Shown here one piece after another: positions 6,569-16,800 of a stretch of DNA of 22,607 nucleotides (its first letter is position 1; every line of letters starts with the position of its first letter). This stretch comes from JBDTNL01 sp039933785. Its GTDB lineage: Bacteria; Acidobacteriota; Thermoanaerobaculia; Multivoradales; JAGPDF01. The notes beneath the pieces are model-generated. The model made no database searches, had not been told where the DNA came from, and saw only the letters and a list, made by a program, of their open reading frames with translations. Made by a program: the position numbers and the translations under genes. The stretch is from NCBI GenBank assembly GCA_039933785.1, contig JBDTNL010000065.1, positions 1 through 22,607 of the forward strand, in the 5' to 3' direction.

Positions 6569-8657
6569 CCTTCCTTCCGTTCTTTCGCAGACCCCGCCTG
6601 ATGTCGTCGAGCGCTGCGGCGAGCTCCGCCCGCTCGGCAGCGCTCACCGGCACGGCGCCGAAGCTCTCGCGCAGGTAGAGCTCGATCACGCGCTCGGTCT
6701 CGCGGCGCAGTTCCGGGAATTGACGGACCGCGCGCCGCCGGATCTCGAGCGCTGCAACCGCCTCTCCCGCAGTCAGCCCCCGGCGCTCGAACCGTCGGCG
6801 CATCTGGGCATACGCCCGGGTTGCCGTGAGCGGCGGCCGCCGCCAGCGCAACAACGCCAGGGCACCACCGATGAGGATCAGCATGACCAACGCGGCGCCC
6901 CATGTTTGCCACGGGCCCGCCGGCGGATCGGCGAGCGGCGCGCTGGTCTGCGGAGCGACGATCCCTTCGGGCACCGGCGTTGGCACGGCCTTCTTGTGCG
7001 CGAACAGCGTCCACAGTTGATTCCAAGCCTGCCGCAGCCTGCCGATCGCTTGCAGCTGGTCGTAGAAGCCGTAGGTCAGGACGTAGCGGTCCCAGCGGAA
7101 TTGCACGAAGTCCCATGCCTGCTGGAGAACCAACGCCACGCTCATCGGCTCGGAGGCCGGACGCCCAACGACCGGCGTGGGATCGAACTGCCGCCAGCCG
7201 ACACTCGCACCCATCCAGGCTTCCACCCAGGCGTGGGCGTTGTTCTGGCGCACGATGAAGTAGCCCTCGATCGGGTTGTACTCCGCGCCCAGGAAGCCGG
7301 TGACCAGCCGCGCCGGAATGCCCTGAGAACGCAGCAGCAACACCATGGCCGAGGCGAAGTACTCGCAGTGCCCCTGTTTGCTGTTGAACAGGAAATCGTC
7401 GATCGGGTTGTCGGTTCGCGGCGCCGTGAGATCGAGGGTGTAGCCGTAGTTCGAGGTTAGATAGCTCTCGACGCTCGCGGCCGGGGAGCTCTTCCCGCCT
7501 TGATCCACCGCCGTCTTGGCCAGCGTCCGCATGCGTTCGGTGATGCCGGTCGTATCGAGCGTCGGATCGTCGGGGCCGCTCGGCGGCAGGCCCCGCAGCA
7601 GAGGCTCATCGCCCATGCCAGCGCGATACTGCGTCACTTCCATGGGTGGCACGGTGAAGAACACGCCGCCGCCGCGATCGCTCTCCAGTCGCCAGACCGG
7701 CGCTTCGATGGCGACCGCTTCGACCGGCAGCGGCAGTCCGGCGCTGTCGAGGCGCTGGCGCCAGATCGTCATCCAATACTTCGGTGGCATCGCAGCCATC
7801 GGCGCCAGGCGGAAGAAGCCGCCGCTGAACGGTGGCCCGTTTTCAAGCTTCTCCGAGCGCTTCCAATACGTCCCGGCGAACCGGTCGTAGGTGATGATCT
7901 TGATCCGGCGCTCGTGATTCGGCGGTGTGCCCCCGTCGTAGGCCAGGCGGAGGGCCACCGTGCGGTCACCTCGAATACTGCCGATGCCGTCGAGCGTCAT
8001 CTCGTCGCTGAAGCCGGTGCCGTGGATGATCGTCCCGGTCCCCGCGCCGCGGCCGAGGATGTACGGCGTCCGCACGCGCGGCAGGAACAAGAAGAGCGGT
8101 ATCGCCACAATCAGCGTCGAGACTACGGCGCCGGCGATGAAGCCCCGTAGCGGCAATCGTGCCGGATCACGCTCGCGATGGCCGAAGGCCGCCAGCACAT
8201 GGAAGTACGCGAAGCGCGTGAGCGTCAGGACCGCCACCACCAGGAACACGGTCATGTAGACCAGGATCGCGGGATGGACGCTGGTCGCCATGGCGGCGAG
8301 GAAGAGGAAGAAGGCACCGAACAGGGCGTGCCACTTGTCGCGCTCGCGGCGCAAAGCGAAGAGCTTGACCGCGAGGGTGAAAAGAATGAGATGCACCAGT
8401 GGTTTGACCAGCTGCCCGCGCCAGAGGCTGCGGAGGTCGAACCAGAGGAACGGCAGATAGAGCAAGCCGAGAACGTTGGCCGCCCAGTTCGGCAGCCACT
8501 CCACATCCTCACGCGTCGCGCGACGCAGGAACGCCAGCACCACGATCCAGTACGCCGCGACGACCGTCCATTCCAGCAGGTCGTTGAAGGGCAGCGGCAG
8601 CGGCGCCAGCAACGCCAGCCAGCCGAGGAGCCAACGCTTCTCGCGGGCGAAGGTCAT
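6561..8657 (-). CDS. tgpA: TgpA-type membrane transglutaminase (DUF3488/DUF4129)
   Basis: Integral membrane protein (698 aa) with a transglutaminase-like domain facing the periplasm, as in Pseudomonas aeruginosa TgpA, whose exact substrate is unknown. Seen: about six to seven membrane segments in residues 1-205; an extracytoplasmic segment; the papain-like catalytic triad Cys431 (QGHCEYFAS), His475 (NNAHAWVEAW) and Asp492 (QFDPTP), all in family context; another membrane helix near residue 600 (ALVMLILIGGALALL); and a C-terminal cytoplasmic DUF4129-like helical tail. Its ATG overlaps the stop of the DUF58 gene by 4 nt, so it is the last gene of a MoxR-DUF58-TgpA operon; these three families co-occur widely and are thought to act together. 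The triad is intact, so activity is expected. Confidence 0.93.
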   Translation of the reverse strand: MTFAREKRWLLGWLALLAPLPLPFNDLLEWTVVAAYWIVVLAFLRRATREDVEWLPNWAANVLGLLYLPFLWFDLRSLWRGQLVKPLVHLILFTLAVKLFALRRERDKWHALFGAFFLFLAAMATSVHPAILVYMTVFLVVAVLTLTRFAYFHVLAAFGHRERDPARLPLRGFIAGAVVSTLIVAIPLFLFLPRVRTPYILGRGAGTGTIIHGTGFSDEMTLDGIGSIRGDRTVALRLAYDGGTPPNHERRIKIITYDRFAGTYWKRSEKLENGPPFSGGFFRLAPMAAMPPKYWMTIWRQRLDSAGLPLPVEAVAIEAPVWRLESDRGGGVFFTVPPMEVTQYRAGMGDEPLLRGLPPSGPDDPTLDTTGITERMRTLAKTAVDQGGKSSPAASVESYLTSNYGYTLDLTAPRTDNPIDDFLFNSKQGHCEYFASAMVLLLRSQGIPARLVTGFLGAEYNPIEGYFIVRQNNAHAWVEAWMGASVGWRQFDPTPVVGRPASEPMSVALVLQQAWDFVQFRWDRYVLTYGFYDQLQAIGRLRQAWNQLWTLFAHKKAVPTPVPEGIVAPQTSAPLADPPAGPWQTWGAALVMLILIGGALALLRWRRPPLTATRAYAQMRRRFERRGLTAGEAVAALEIRRRAVRQFPELRRETERVIELYLRESFGAVPVSAAERAELAAALDDIRRGLRKNGRKAA

Positions 8658-9661
8658 GCCGGCCTGGCCTCCGCCGGCGCGTACGCCAGGCGAAGCGTCG
8701 GGACACGCGGGTCGGACGGCTCGAGCATCGGCCCACCGCGCGGCGCGGTCTCGACCAGCGCCAGCGCCTCGAGCAGCGCCAGGCGCTGGCGCGCCCCGCC
8801 GGCGAACGGGACGCGACCGCCGCGGGTCACCAGCTCGACTTCGAACCCGCGTCCCAGATGATCGACCGCCGCGGTCGCGGCCTCGCTGACCAAGTGTTCG
8901 AACCGAGCCTCGGCGGCGGGGTCTTCGAGATCGCCGAAGCCGTTGTCGAACAGAATCGACAGCCGCCGGCTCTCCTCCGCCTCGCGCTCAGTGAAAACCA
9001 CGCTGCCGCTACGTGCGGTCTTCTTCCAGTGGATTTCGCGCGGATCGTCGCCGGAGCGGAAGGCACGCAGGGCGTGAAGCTCGTGACCACGCCCGCTCCG
9101 GCGCACGGTGTCGTCGCCACTGCGCCCCACCGAGCCCACGCGCGTGGTCGCGGCAGCGAAGAGCTCGGGGAATACCATCAGCTCGAGGCTGGCCGAGTAG
9201 CGCAAACCCTTGCGGATGAAACCCATCGGGAAAAGCGTCGAGAGATGCACCGCGTCGAGCCGATGCCGGCCGCGGCGCGGCAGCATTAAATCGACTTCAC
9301 CCTTGCTCGAGGCACGGTGCGGCAGGTACGGAATCAGGAGCTGGGCTCCGTTCTCGCCGAGAGAAAGCTGCAGCAGCCAACGGGGTAGAAAACGGCTGCC
9401 GTTTTCGACCGTGAACGGGATGCGAAACGGCCGCTTGGCGAAGACTTCACCCGGACCAACCAGCGCGATCGAGAGCCGCTGCAGGTTGCGCCGCGAGATC
9501 ACGCCGGAAACGATCAGCAGGCCGAGCATCGCGGCCAACACCAGGTAGAGCGCGTTGTTGCCGGTGTTGGTCGCCGCCACCGCCACGAGGACGGAGAGCA
9601 GGATGTACCAGAGACCAACCTTGGTGATCCGGATACCCTCGGGTACGGGTCGGCGGGCCAC
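8654..9661 (-). CDS. DUF58 domain-containing protein
   Basis: Membrane-anchored DUF58 protein (335 aa). Seen: two adjacent hydrophobic segments near residues 15-60 (VGLWYILLSVLVAVAATN and LYLVLAAMLGLLIVSGV), a beta-rich linker, and the DUF58 hallmark with GRGHELHALRAFRSGDDPR and EIHWKKTARSG (residues about 195-225) before a von Willebrand A-like strand (LSILFD). In known clusters, DUF58 proteins partner a MoxR ATPase and a transglutaminase, probably as an assembly scaffold or substrate of the ATPase; the biochemical role is not established. The predicted start is GTG 9661, 7 nt after the moxR stop, without a clear Shine-Dalgarno, so translation is likely coupled. It overlaps the next gene by ATGA. 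Confidence 0.9.
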   Translation of the reverse strand: MARRPVPEGIRITKVGLWYILLSVLVAVAATNTGNNALYLVLAAMLGLLIVSGVISRRNLQRLSIALVGPGEVFAKRPFRIPFTVENGSRFLPRWLLQLSLGENGAQLLIPYLPHRASSKGEVDLMLPRRGRHRLDAVHLSTLFPMGFIRKGLRYSASLELMVFPELFAAATTRVGSVGRSGDDTVRRSGRGHELHALRAFRSGDDPREIHWKKTARSGSVVFTEREAEESRRLSILFDNGFGDLEDPAAEARFEHLVSEAATAAVDHLGRGFEVELVTRGGRVPFAGGARQRLALLEALALVETAPRGGPMLEPSDPRVPTLRLAYAPAEARPA

Positions 9662-9668
9662 GAGCGAG

Positions 9669-10634
9669 CTACCGGGGGACGGAAATACCGGCCACTATGC
9701 GTCCGACGGCGCCGCGCGCGGCGTCGAGTCCCCCACCCGCGTGGCGCAAGATCAGCCGGTGCGCGAGCACCGCCGGCGCGAGACGTTGCACGTCGTCGGG
9801 AATCGCGAAAGTGCGGCCCTCGCAAAGCGCCAACGCCTGCGCCGCCCGATACAGCCCCTGCACACCGCGGGTCGAGGCGCCGAGCACGAATTCGCCGCCT
9901 TGCCGAGTAGCTTCGGCGATCGCGAGCACGTAGTCCGCGAGCTTCTCCTCCACCCGCACCCGCGCTACGTCGGCTTGCAGGGCCAGCAGCTCACGTGAGT
10001 TGGTCACCGGCTGCAGGGCCTCCAGCGCTTCCTCGGCGCCGCCGGCGATCAGCAGCTCGCGCTCATGGTCGCGGCTGGGATACCCCAGGCGCATGGAGAT
10101 TAGAAAACGATCGAGCTGCGACTCGGGCAGGGCGAAAGTGCCTACATACTCGAGTGGATTCTGCGTCGCCAGCACGACGAAGGGCTCCGGCAGGTCGTGC
10201 CGCTTGCGATCGACCGAGACCCGGTGCTCGCTCATCGCCTCGAGCAGCGCCGATTGGGTCTTGGGCGTCGCGCGGTTGATCTCGTCAGCCAAGACCACGC
10301 TCGCAAAGAGCGGTCCGGGGATGAACTCGAATTCTTGCTTGATCTGATTGAAAATCGTCACCCCGACAATATCCGACGGCATCAGATCGCTGGTGAACTG
10401 AATGCGTTGGAACGGCAGGCCCAGCGAGCGTGCCAGGGCCTGCGCCAGAGTCGTCTTCCCGACCCCCGGCACGTCCTCGATCAGCACGTGGCCGCGCGCC
10501 AGAACGGCCAGGACCGCCAGGCGAATGGCTTCCGGCTTGCCACGCACCACGCGCGCGATGTTTTCCTCAAGACGGCGTATGGGCGCGGCTATCGGCGTCG
10601 TTTCGAGGGCTTGGATCAGCGGTTCGATTGGCAT
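9669..10634 (-). CDS. moxR: MoxR-family AAA+ ATPase
   Basis: AAA+ ATPase of the MoxR family (321 aa from ATG 10634), thought to act as a chaperone for assembling partner protein complexes. Seen: Walker A GVGKTT (57-62, K60), the MoxR segment RIQFTSDLMPSDIVG, Walker B VVLADEINRA (D117, E118), sensor-1 VLATQNPLEYVGTFALPESQLDRF, and the C-terminal lid with GASTRGVQGLYRAAQALALCEGR. The frame is open to 10718, but the extra residues are unlike the family; ATG 10634 or the GTG at 10646, four codons before, fit best. It is the first gene of the moxR-DUF58-tgpA operon, transcribed divergently from the giant IPTL-CTERM gene across a 243-nt region. Confidence 0.94.
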   Translation of the reverse strand: MPIEPLIQALETTPIAAPIRRLEENIARVVRGKPEAIRLAVLAVLARGHVLIEDVPGVGKTTLAQALARSLGLPFQRIQFTSDLMPSDIVGVTIFNQIKQEFEFIPGPLFASVVLADEINRATPKTQSALLEAMSEHRVSVDRKRHDLPEPFVVLATQNPLEYVGTFALPESQLDRFLISMRLGYPSRDHERELLIAGGAEEALEALQPVTNSRELLALQADVARVRVEEKLADYVLAIAEATRQGGEFVLGASTRGVQGLYRAAQALALCEGRTFAIPDDVQRLAPAVLAHRLILRHAGGGLDAARGAVGRIVAGISVPR

Positions 10635-10658
10635 GCGTTCGCTCACTACCTCGCTAGA

Positions 10659-10671
10659 AGTATAGATTGTA
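10659..10671 (-). promoter_or_regulatory. -10-like boxes upstream of moxR
   Basis: On the minus strand, TACAAT (10671-10666) and TATACT (10664-10659) lie back to back, 24-31 nt upstream of the moxR ATG. Either would give a short leader. A TTG-containing -35 candidate exists only at non-ideal spacing (14-15 bp). They fit a housekeeping promoter for the moxR operon, distinct from the sigma-54 promoter facing the other way. Confidence 0.4.
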
Positions 10672-10786
10672 CGAGTCAGAGCAAGGCTTCGATTGAACCA
10701 TCGGCCATCCGTGGTCACCTTTTTCTCCGTTCGAAAACTCCATGATCGATTGTTTGGAGAGCCGGCCGGCCTACCTGCGTCGGGCA

Positions 10787-10800
10787 GTGCCTCTTGGCAC
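10787..10800 (+). promoter_or_regulatory. Hairpin abutting the sigma-54 -24 element
   Basis: GTGCC, loop TCTT, GGCAC form a perfect 5-bp stem whose 3' arm is the -24 GGCAC of the sigma-54 promoter. Upstream, GCCGGCCGGC (10761-10770) is a perfect 10-bp palindrome. Either may be incidental or a binding site for a regulator of the giant gene. Nothing else in the 243-nt intergenic region (10635-10877) looks like a gene. Confidence 0.3.
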
Positions 10801-10810
10801 CCTTATTGCT
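10795..10810 (+). promoter_or_regulatory. Sigma-54 (RpoN) promoter of the giant IPTL-CTERM gene
   Basis: TGGCACC-CTTA-TTGCT matches the sigma-54 consensus TGGCACG-N4-TTGC at every position but the seventh (C for G). The invariant GG (10796-10797) and GC (10808-10809) have the exact 10-nt separation needed. It predicts transcription from about 10820, a leader of roughly 57 nt, and then a strong Shine-Dalgarno. RpoN promoters need an enhancer-binding activator; in PEP-CTERM/exosortase systems this is typically PrsR. The activator is not in this window. Confidence 0.8.
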
Positions 10811-10868
10811 GTCCTTGAGGTGGCTCCACACTCTGCCGATTCCGTTTCGCAGTCTCAGTCAGCTTTCC

Positions 10869-10873
10869 GGAGG
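10869..10873 (+). promoter_or_regulatory. Ribosome-binding site deciding the giant gene start
   Basis: GGAGG ends 4 nt before ATG 10878 and is the best Shine-Dalgarno in this region. It selects this ATG over the in-frame start at 10794, which lies inside the predicted sigma-54 promoter and so could not be on the transcript. Confidence 0.75.
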
Positions 10874-10877
10874 TCGC

Positions 10878-13800
10878 ATGCTGAACCGCAGCACGCTCGC
10901 TGGTCTTGTTCTCGCCGCAGTCGCTCAGGCCACACTTTCGGCTCCAATCGCGGCACAGCCGCTCCTGAAGTCGGCGGTCAGTGTCGACCCCGGGAGCACC
11001 AAGCTGACTGGACAGACCTTCGGATATCGGCTGACCTACAACTGCAGCAACACCTCCGGTCCCTGCCTCAACGCGGAGGTCGACGACCTCCTCCCCGCGG
11101 TGGTCCAATTCATATCCACGGTGCCGGCGAGCCCCACCGGGGACGTCGCCGCGATCAACGTCACCAATAACTTCGGCGGCAGCGGACGCACACGCGTGCA
11201 GTTCATGATGATCACTCCGCTGCCGGCGGGAAATAGCGGCGATCTGTTGATCAACGTTCGATTCCCCAACGGCTCGACGCCGGACGGGACGGTGGCGACC
11301 AACACCGCGGACGGGATCAATCTCGGCGTCAGCCCCGGCACATTCACCACGCCACCGGTGGACGTCACCGCGGTTGCTACCGCGCAGGCCAGCCTCACGA
11401 AGACGCTGCTCTCCACCCCCGCGAATCTCGACATGCCCGAGAGCTACCGCCTGCGAGTCTCGGTGCCCAACAATCCGGGAGCGCTCAATCTCACCTCGAT
11501 CGGACCGCTTGTGGACACGCTGCCCGCCGGGACGGTCTTCAACAGCGCCTCGCCGGCCGCCGACTGCGAACCGGGTTGCGACGGGACGACGCCGGCAACC
11601 GTGACCTGGACCAGTCCATGCGCGTTGCCTCTCGTCCCAGGCGGCAATTGCGACATCCTGGTCAACGTAACCTTCCCGAGCGCCACCTTCACGAGCGGCA
11701 CCAGCGTCACGAACAGCTTCACGACGACGGCCACGCCCCTGGGGCAACCCTCGCAGGGCCTGGGCGTCGGAACGGTGACCCATCTCGTGACCACGTTCGT
11801 CCCGGCGCCCAGCGCAGCGTTTTCGAAGGGCATCAACGGCGGCAGCCCCAATCCGCCGACGCTCAATCAAACCTTCAGCTACGAGCTCGTGCCGTCGAAC
11901 AACGGCAACGTGCCGCTCGACACCATGGTTGTCATCGACACCCTGCCGGTCCAGTTTCAGGTCGCCAGCGTCACCGCGGGCGCCTACTCGAACCTGTCCG
12001 ACTTCGCGGCCGGCGTCGGTGTGCGCGTGAGCTATGAAAAGAACACGGCCCCCGGAGTGTTCACGCTCTGGGGCAGCTCGCCGAACACCACCGTCAGCAC
12101 GACGCTCACGGCGCCGCCCCCCGGATTGGGCGCCGGCGAGTACGTCACCCGGGTTCGCTGGGAGTATGGCCAGGCGCAGGTTGGAATGAGCCCCACTTCA
12201 CGCCCGCAAATCACCGGCAAGATCGTGAATCCGAACAATGCCGGTGCACCGGTGTCTTTCGGCGACTCGGTCCAGAACTGTGCCGACCTTACGGCGGTCT
12301 TCACGGCGGGACCGACCCCCGTGAGCCGGAGCTCCTGCAACACGTTCACCCTCAGCGGGCCCTTCGTCCAACTCAACCCGGCGAAAGACAATCTCTCGGG
12401 TGGCGGACCATTCAACCCCGGTCAAACGGTCAACTGGCGACTTCGCGTGCGCAGCGACGCACGCTCGAGCGACCCGGTGCCGCTCGAGAATCTGACCGCC
12501 ATGGATCTTCTGCCGATCGACCTCCAGTTCGTGAGCTGGGCATTCGACGACCAGTCGACCGGCCTGCCGGCGCCCCAGAACTTCAGCCAGATCCCGAACT
12601 TCGCCGGCACTGGACGCACCCTCCTGCGCTGGACCTGGAACGCCGGCAGTGGCAATCTCGGGGTCAATCAACAGGTGTTCCTCAACGTCAGCACCACGAT
12701 CCGGAGCGGTGCGCCGTTCGGATCGCTGTCGAATACCTACGATCTTGAGAGCAACGCGCCGGGCCTCGCCCAGCGCTGCTCCGGGAGCTCTACCGCCGAC
12801 ACCCTCGACCTCGACGGAGACGGCAGCACTGCGGAAACGCTCTGCACCGCCACCGGCACGGTCACCGTGGCCCCCATCGCCCATCTAATCTCGAGCAAGC
12901 AGGTCGAGGGTGTCTGCGACGCCGCGTTCACCAGCACTTCGGCTGGAACGCTGATCGGCGGCAAGATCGACTACCGGCTCAGGGTGCAAAACGACGGCAC
13001 CGTGCCGATGCAGAATTTCGTGATCGTCGACATCCTGCCCTTCGTCGGCGATACCGGTGTGCGTGATACGAATCCGCGCGGTTCGCTGTGGATGCCGCTG
13101 CTCGCGGCGCCAATCATTCCGCCCGCCGGCACGACGCTCTCCTACTCCACGTCCGGCAACCCGTGCCGGGGCGAGGTCGGCGGTCCGGTGACCAGCTGCG
13201 ATCCACCCAACTGGACGACCGTCGCGCCAGACCCGATCACTTCCGTGCGCTCGTTCAAGGTCGAATTCGGAAGCCGGGTGGTGAGCGCCTTCGACTTCGT
13301 GGAATTCTCCTTCCACCTCGTCGCGCCCGGCAATGTGCCGCCGGCCGACACTGCGTTCAACTCGTTCGCCTATCAGGCGGACCGCGCCGACGGGCTCGGA
13401 TCGCTCGCCGCGGAGCCCCAGAAAGTGGGTATTGCGAGTGGCAGTTGCGCCGCCGCCAGCCTGGGCAACTTCGTCTGGGCGGACGTCAACCACGACGGCG
13501 TGCAGAACGACGGACCCACCGGCCTCAACGGCGTCTATGCGCGGCTCTTCCAGCCGGGGCCAGACGGCTTGCCGGGGACTCCCGATGATTTCCCGGTCGC
13601 GGTCACGCTGACCGGCAACGGTCCCGACAGCGCTCCCGGCTGGTACCAGTTCCCGGGGCTCGCCCCGGGGAGCTACTTCGTGTGCTTCACCGCTCCGCCG
13701 ACCTTCATCTTCACCACCGCCGGCCAGGGCACAGCGGCTACGGGCTCCGACGCCAGTGCGGTGAGCGGGTGTTCGCCGGTGGTCACGCTGGTCGCCAGTC

Positions 13801-16800
13801 AGGACGATCCGGACATCGATGCCGGCCTGGTCGCGACCGAGCTCGCCGCGCTGGGTGACTACGTCTGGTTCGACCACGACAACGATGGAACGCAGACCGA
13901 ATCGACCTGGGACGGAGCGAACGGCGTCACCGTCAAGCTCTTCGCCGATGACGGCGATGGGACGGCGCAACCCGCCACCGATGCCCTGGTCGCAACGACG
14001 GTCACCACCGACGACGCCTATGGCAGACCCGGGTACTACTTGTTCGACGGATTGATTCCCGGAGTGCAGTACTTCGTGCAGTTCATTCGGCCCGCGTCGG
14101 CCACGGCGTTCACCACCCAGAACGCCGGCGGCGACGACACCATCGACTCGGATGCCGACACGACCAACGGAACGACCCAAGAAGTCACGCTCGCACCGGG
14201 AGAGATCAACCGCACCCTCGACGCCGGGCTGGTGACGGCGGCGGGAACGCTGGCCCTGGGAGACCAGGTCTGGAACGACACCGACAACGACGGCGTATTC
14301 GAGCCCCAGAGCGGCGAGCTCGGCATCGACGGCGTCCGCATGGACCTCTATCTCGACGCGAACAACGACGGCGTGCCGACGCTCGACGAATACCGCGGGG
14401 CCACGACCACGGCCACGTCGTCTGGATTCGCCGGCCGCTACCGTTTCGACAACCTCGCGCCGGGCAACTACATTGTCGTCGTCGACCCGCAGAGCTTCAA
14501 CGGCGGCGGCGCCTTGAGCGGCTTGACCACGAGCACCGGCAACGACCCGGCGCCCGATCCCGACGACGACGTCAATGGCGACGACAACGGGACGGCCCTC
14601 GGAGCTCTCACCGGTTCGCATCCGGTGACGCTCACCAGCGGCGGGGAGCCGACCTCGGAAGACGGTAACCCCAACACCAATCTCACCGTCGACTTCGGCT
14701 TCGTTTCCGGTGGCAGCGCACCCACGCCCCCGGTCTTTGACTATGGCGACGCCCCGGACGTCACGGCCGGAACCGCCCAGGGTGACTACAACACCACGGT
14801 GCTCGACAACGGACCGTCCCACGCGCTCGGAGTACCCAATGCGCCGTGGCTCGGCGCCTGCGTCGACGCCGATGGCGGCTTCAATCAGAACGTGCAGGGG
14901 ACGGGCGACGACAACACCACCTCGACGACGACGTTCGGCACTTGCGCGACTCCCGGGGACGACGAGGACGGTGTCACCTTCACCGGGCCGTTCATTCCCG
15001 GCGACACGGCATCGTTCAGCGTCACCGCGGGCGGCCCGACGGCGTGCGTCCTCAGCGCCTGGGTCGACTGGAATCGTGACGGCGTCTTCGGCGACTCGGC
15101 GGGCGAACAGATCGCAACCGACGTGACAATCCCGACCGGCCCGCCGACCGTCCTCTCGCCCGCGGTGCCTGCCGGTGCGGTGCCCGGACTGACGTATGCC
15201 CGCTTCCGTTGCTCCTCCATCACCGGATTGAGTCCCGTCGGCCCAGCACCCGACGGCGAGGTCGAGGACCACGTCGTCGGCGTGGTGGGCTCGGACTTCG
15301 GCGATGCGCCCGCGACCTATGGAACACAAGGAGCGGGCAGCGCCAGCCACCAGGTCGATCCCAGCTCTCCGTTGATGCTCGGCCGGTGTGTCGACACCGA
15401 AGCCGATGGACAGCCCAACGCGGGCGCCTCCGGTGACGATGGCGCGATCGGCACCAGCCGTGTGGGGAGCTGCTTCAACGACGAAGACGGCGTCACCTTC
15501 ACCTCGCCGATCACGGCCTGCACCACGGCTTCGGTAAGCGTTTTCGTCACCGCGCCGATCGGTGTCGCGCCGAAGCTCGACGCGTGGCTCGATTTCGATC
15601 GCAATGGCACGTTCGACGCCACCGACCAGATCTTCACCAGCCAGGCCGTCGCGATCGGCGCCAATACTCTGGCGTTCAACGTACCGTGTACGGTTTCAGC
15701 GGGCATCTCCTATGCGCGGTTCCGACTCTCTGTCGCGGGCGGACTCCCTCCCACGGGGTCGGCGCCGGACGGTGAGGTCGAGGACTACGCCCTGGTCAGC
15801 GGATCGGTGGACTTCGGCGATGCTCCCGACACCTACGGCACCACCTTGGCGAACAGCGGCCCGTATCACCGGCTGACCACCGGATTCTCTCTCGGCCCGA
15901 CCGAGGACAGCGAACCCAACGGCCAGCCGTCGGTGAACGCGGTCGGAGACGGTGCCGACGAGGATGGAGTGAGCCTACCCGCAGCGTTCGTGGCCTGCTC
16001 CACTGCGTCCATCACGGTGAACCTCACCAATACCGCGGCGATTGCGACGCCGAAGCTCGATGCCTGGCTCGACTTCGACGGTGATGGCGTGTTCAACGAT
16101 CCGCGGGATCGCATCGCGAACGGCCTGGCCCTCGTCGCCGGGAGCAACACGGTGACGGTCAATGTCCCCTGCGACGCCAAGACGGCGTTCACCTATGCGC
16201 GTTTCCGCCTGAGCTCGACGGGAGTCTCCGGACCTGGCGGCGCGGCGACGGACGGCGAGATCGAGGACTACGCGGCGGTGACCGAAGGCCTCGACTTCGG
16301 CGATGCACCCGATCCCACGTTCCCGACCCTCCTGGCCTCGAACGGGGCTCGACACATCGTGTTGCCCGCCGGCAACCCGACCCTCGGACCGACCGTCGAC
16401 ACCGAAGGCGATGGTCAGCCCACCGCTGGTCTCAACGGCGACGACGCGAACGGTGACGATGAAAACGGGGTGGTCTTCCCCGTTCCGCTGATTCCCGGAG
16501 CTCAGGGCTCGATGAGCCTCACCGCCGGCGCGACCGGCGGCCTGGTGAGCTGCTGGATCGACTTCAACCACAACGGGAGCTGGGCCGACGCCGGTGACCA
16601 GGTGGCTGCCGATCTGCTCCTGCCGGCGAGCAGCACGGTTCAGCAAGCCTTCCCCGTGCCTGTGAACGGCGCGCCGGGCAACGCCGCGTCCCGCTGCCGC
16701 ATCAGCTCGCAGGCCGGGCTTGGAGTCACGGGTATCGCTCCCGACGGTGAGGTCGAGGATCATCCCGCGCCGATCGGCACGCCGGACCCGATTCTCGGAG

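Noticed and set aside
6981..7653. TGGCACG strings at 6981 and 7647 (and 15605) as further sigma-54 promoters
   Set aside because: They lie inside coding sequence and lack TTGC at the required distance.
10794..10877. An upstream ATG/GTG-type start at 10794 for the giant protein
   Set aside because: It falls inside the sigma-54 promoter and would put 28 extra residues before a normal signal peptide; ATG 10878 has a strong Shine-Dalgarno.
12885..15350. An 821-codon open frame on the minus strand inside the giant gene
   Set aside because: It is antisense to the SdrD-B/GEVED region; its Arg/Gly/Val/Asp-rich composition and lack of any motif are typical of shadow frames in GC-rich DNA.
13461..16766. 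Repeated DNA segments in the giant gene as a recombinogenic tandem repeat
   Set aside because: The modules are similar as protein but clearly diverged as DNA; only short stretches encoding DGEVED and DFGDAP recur.
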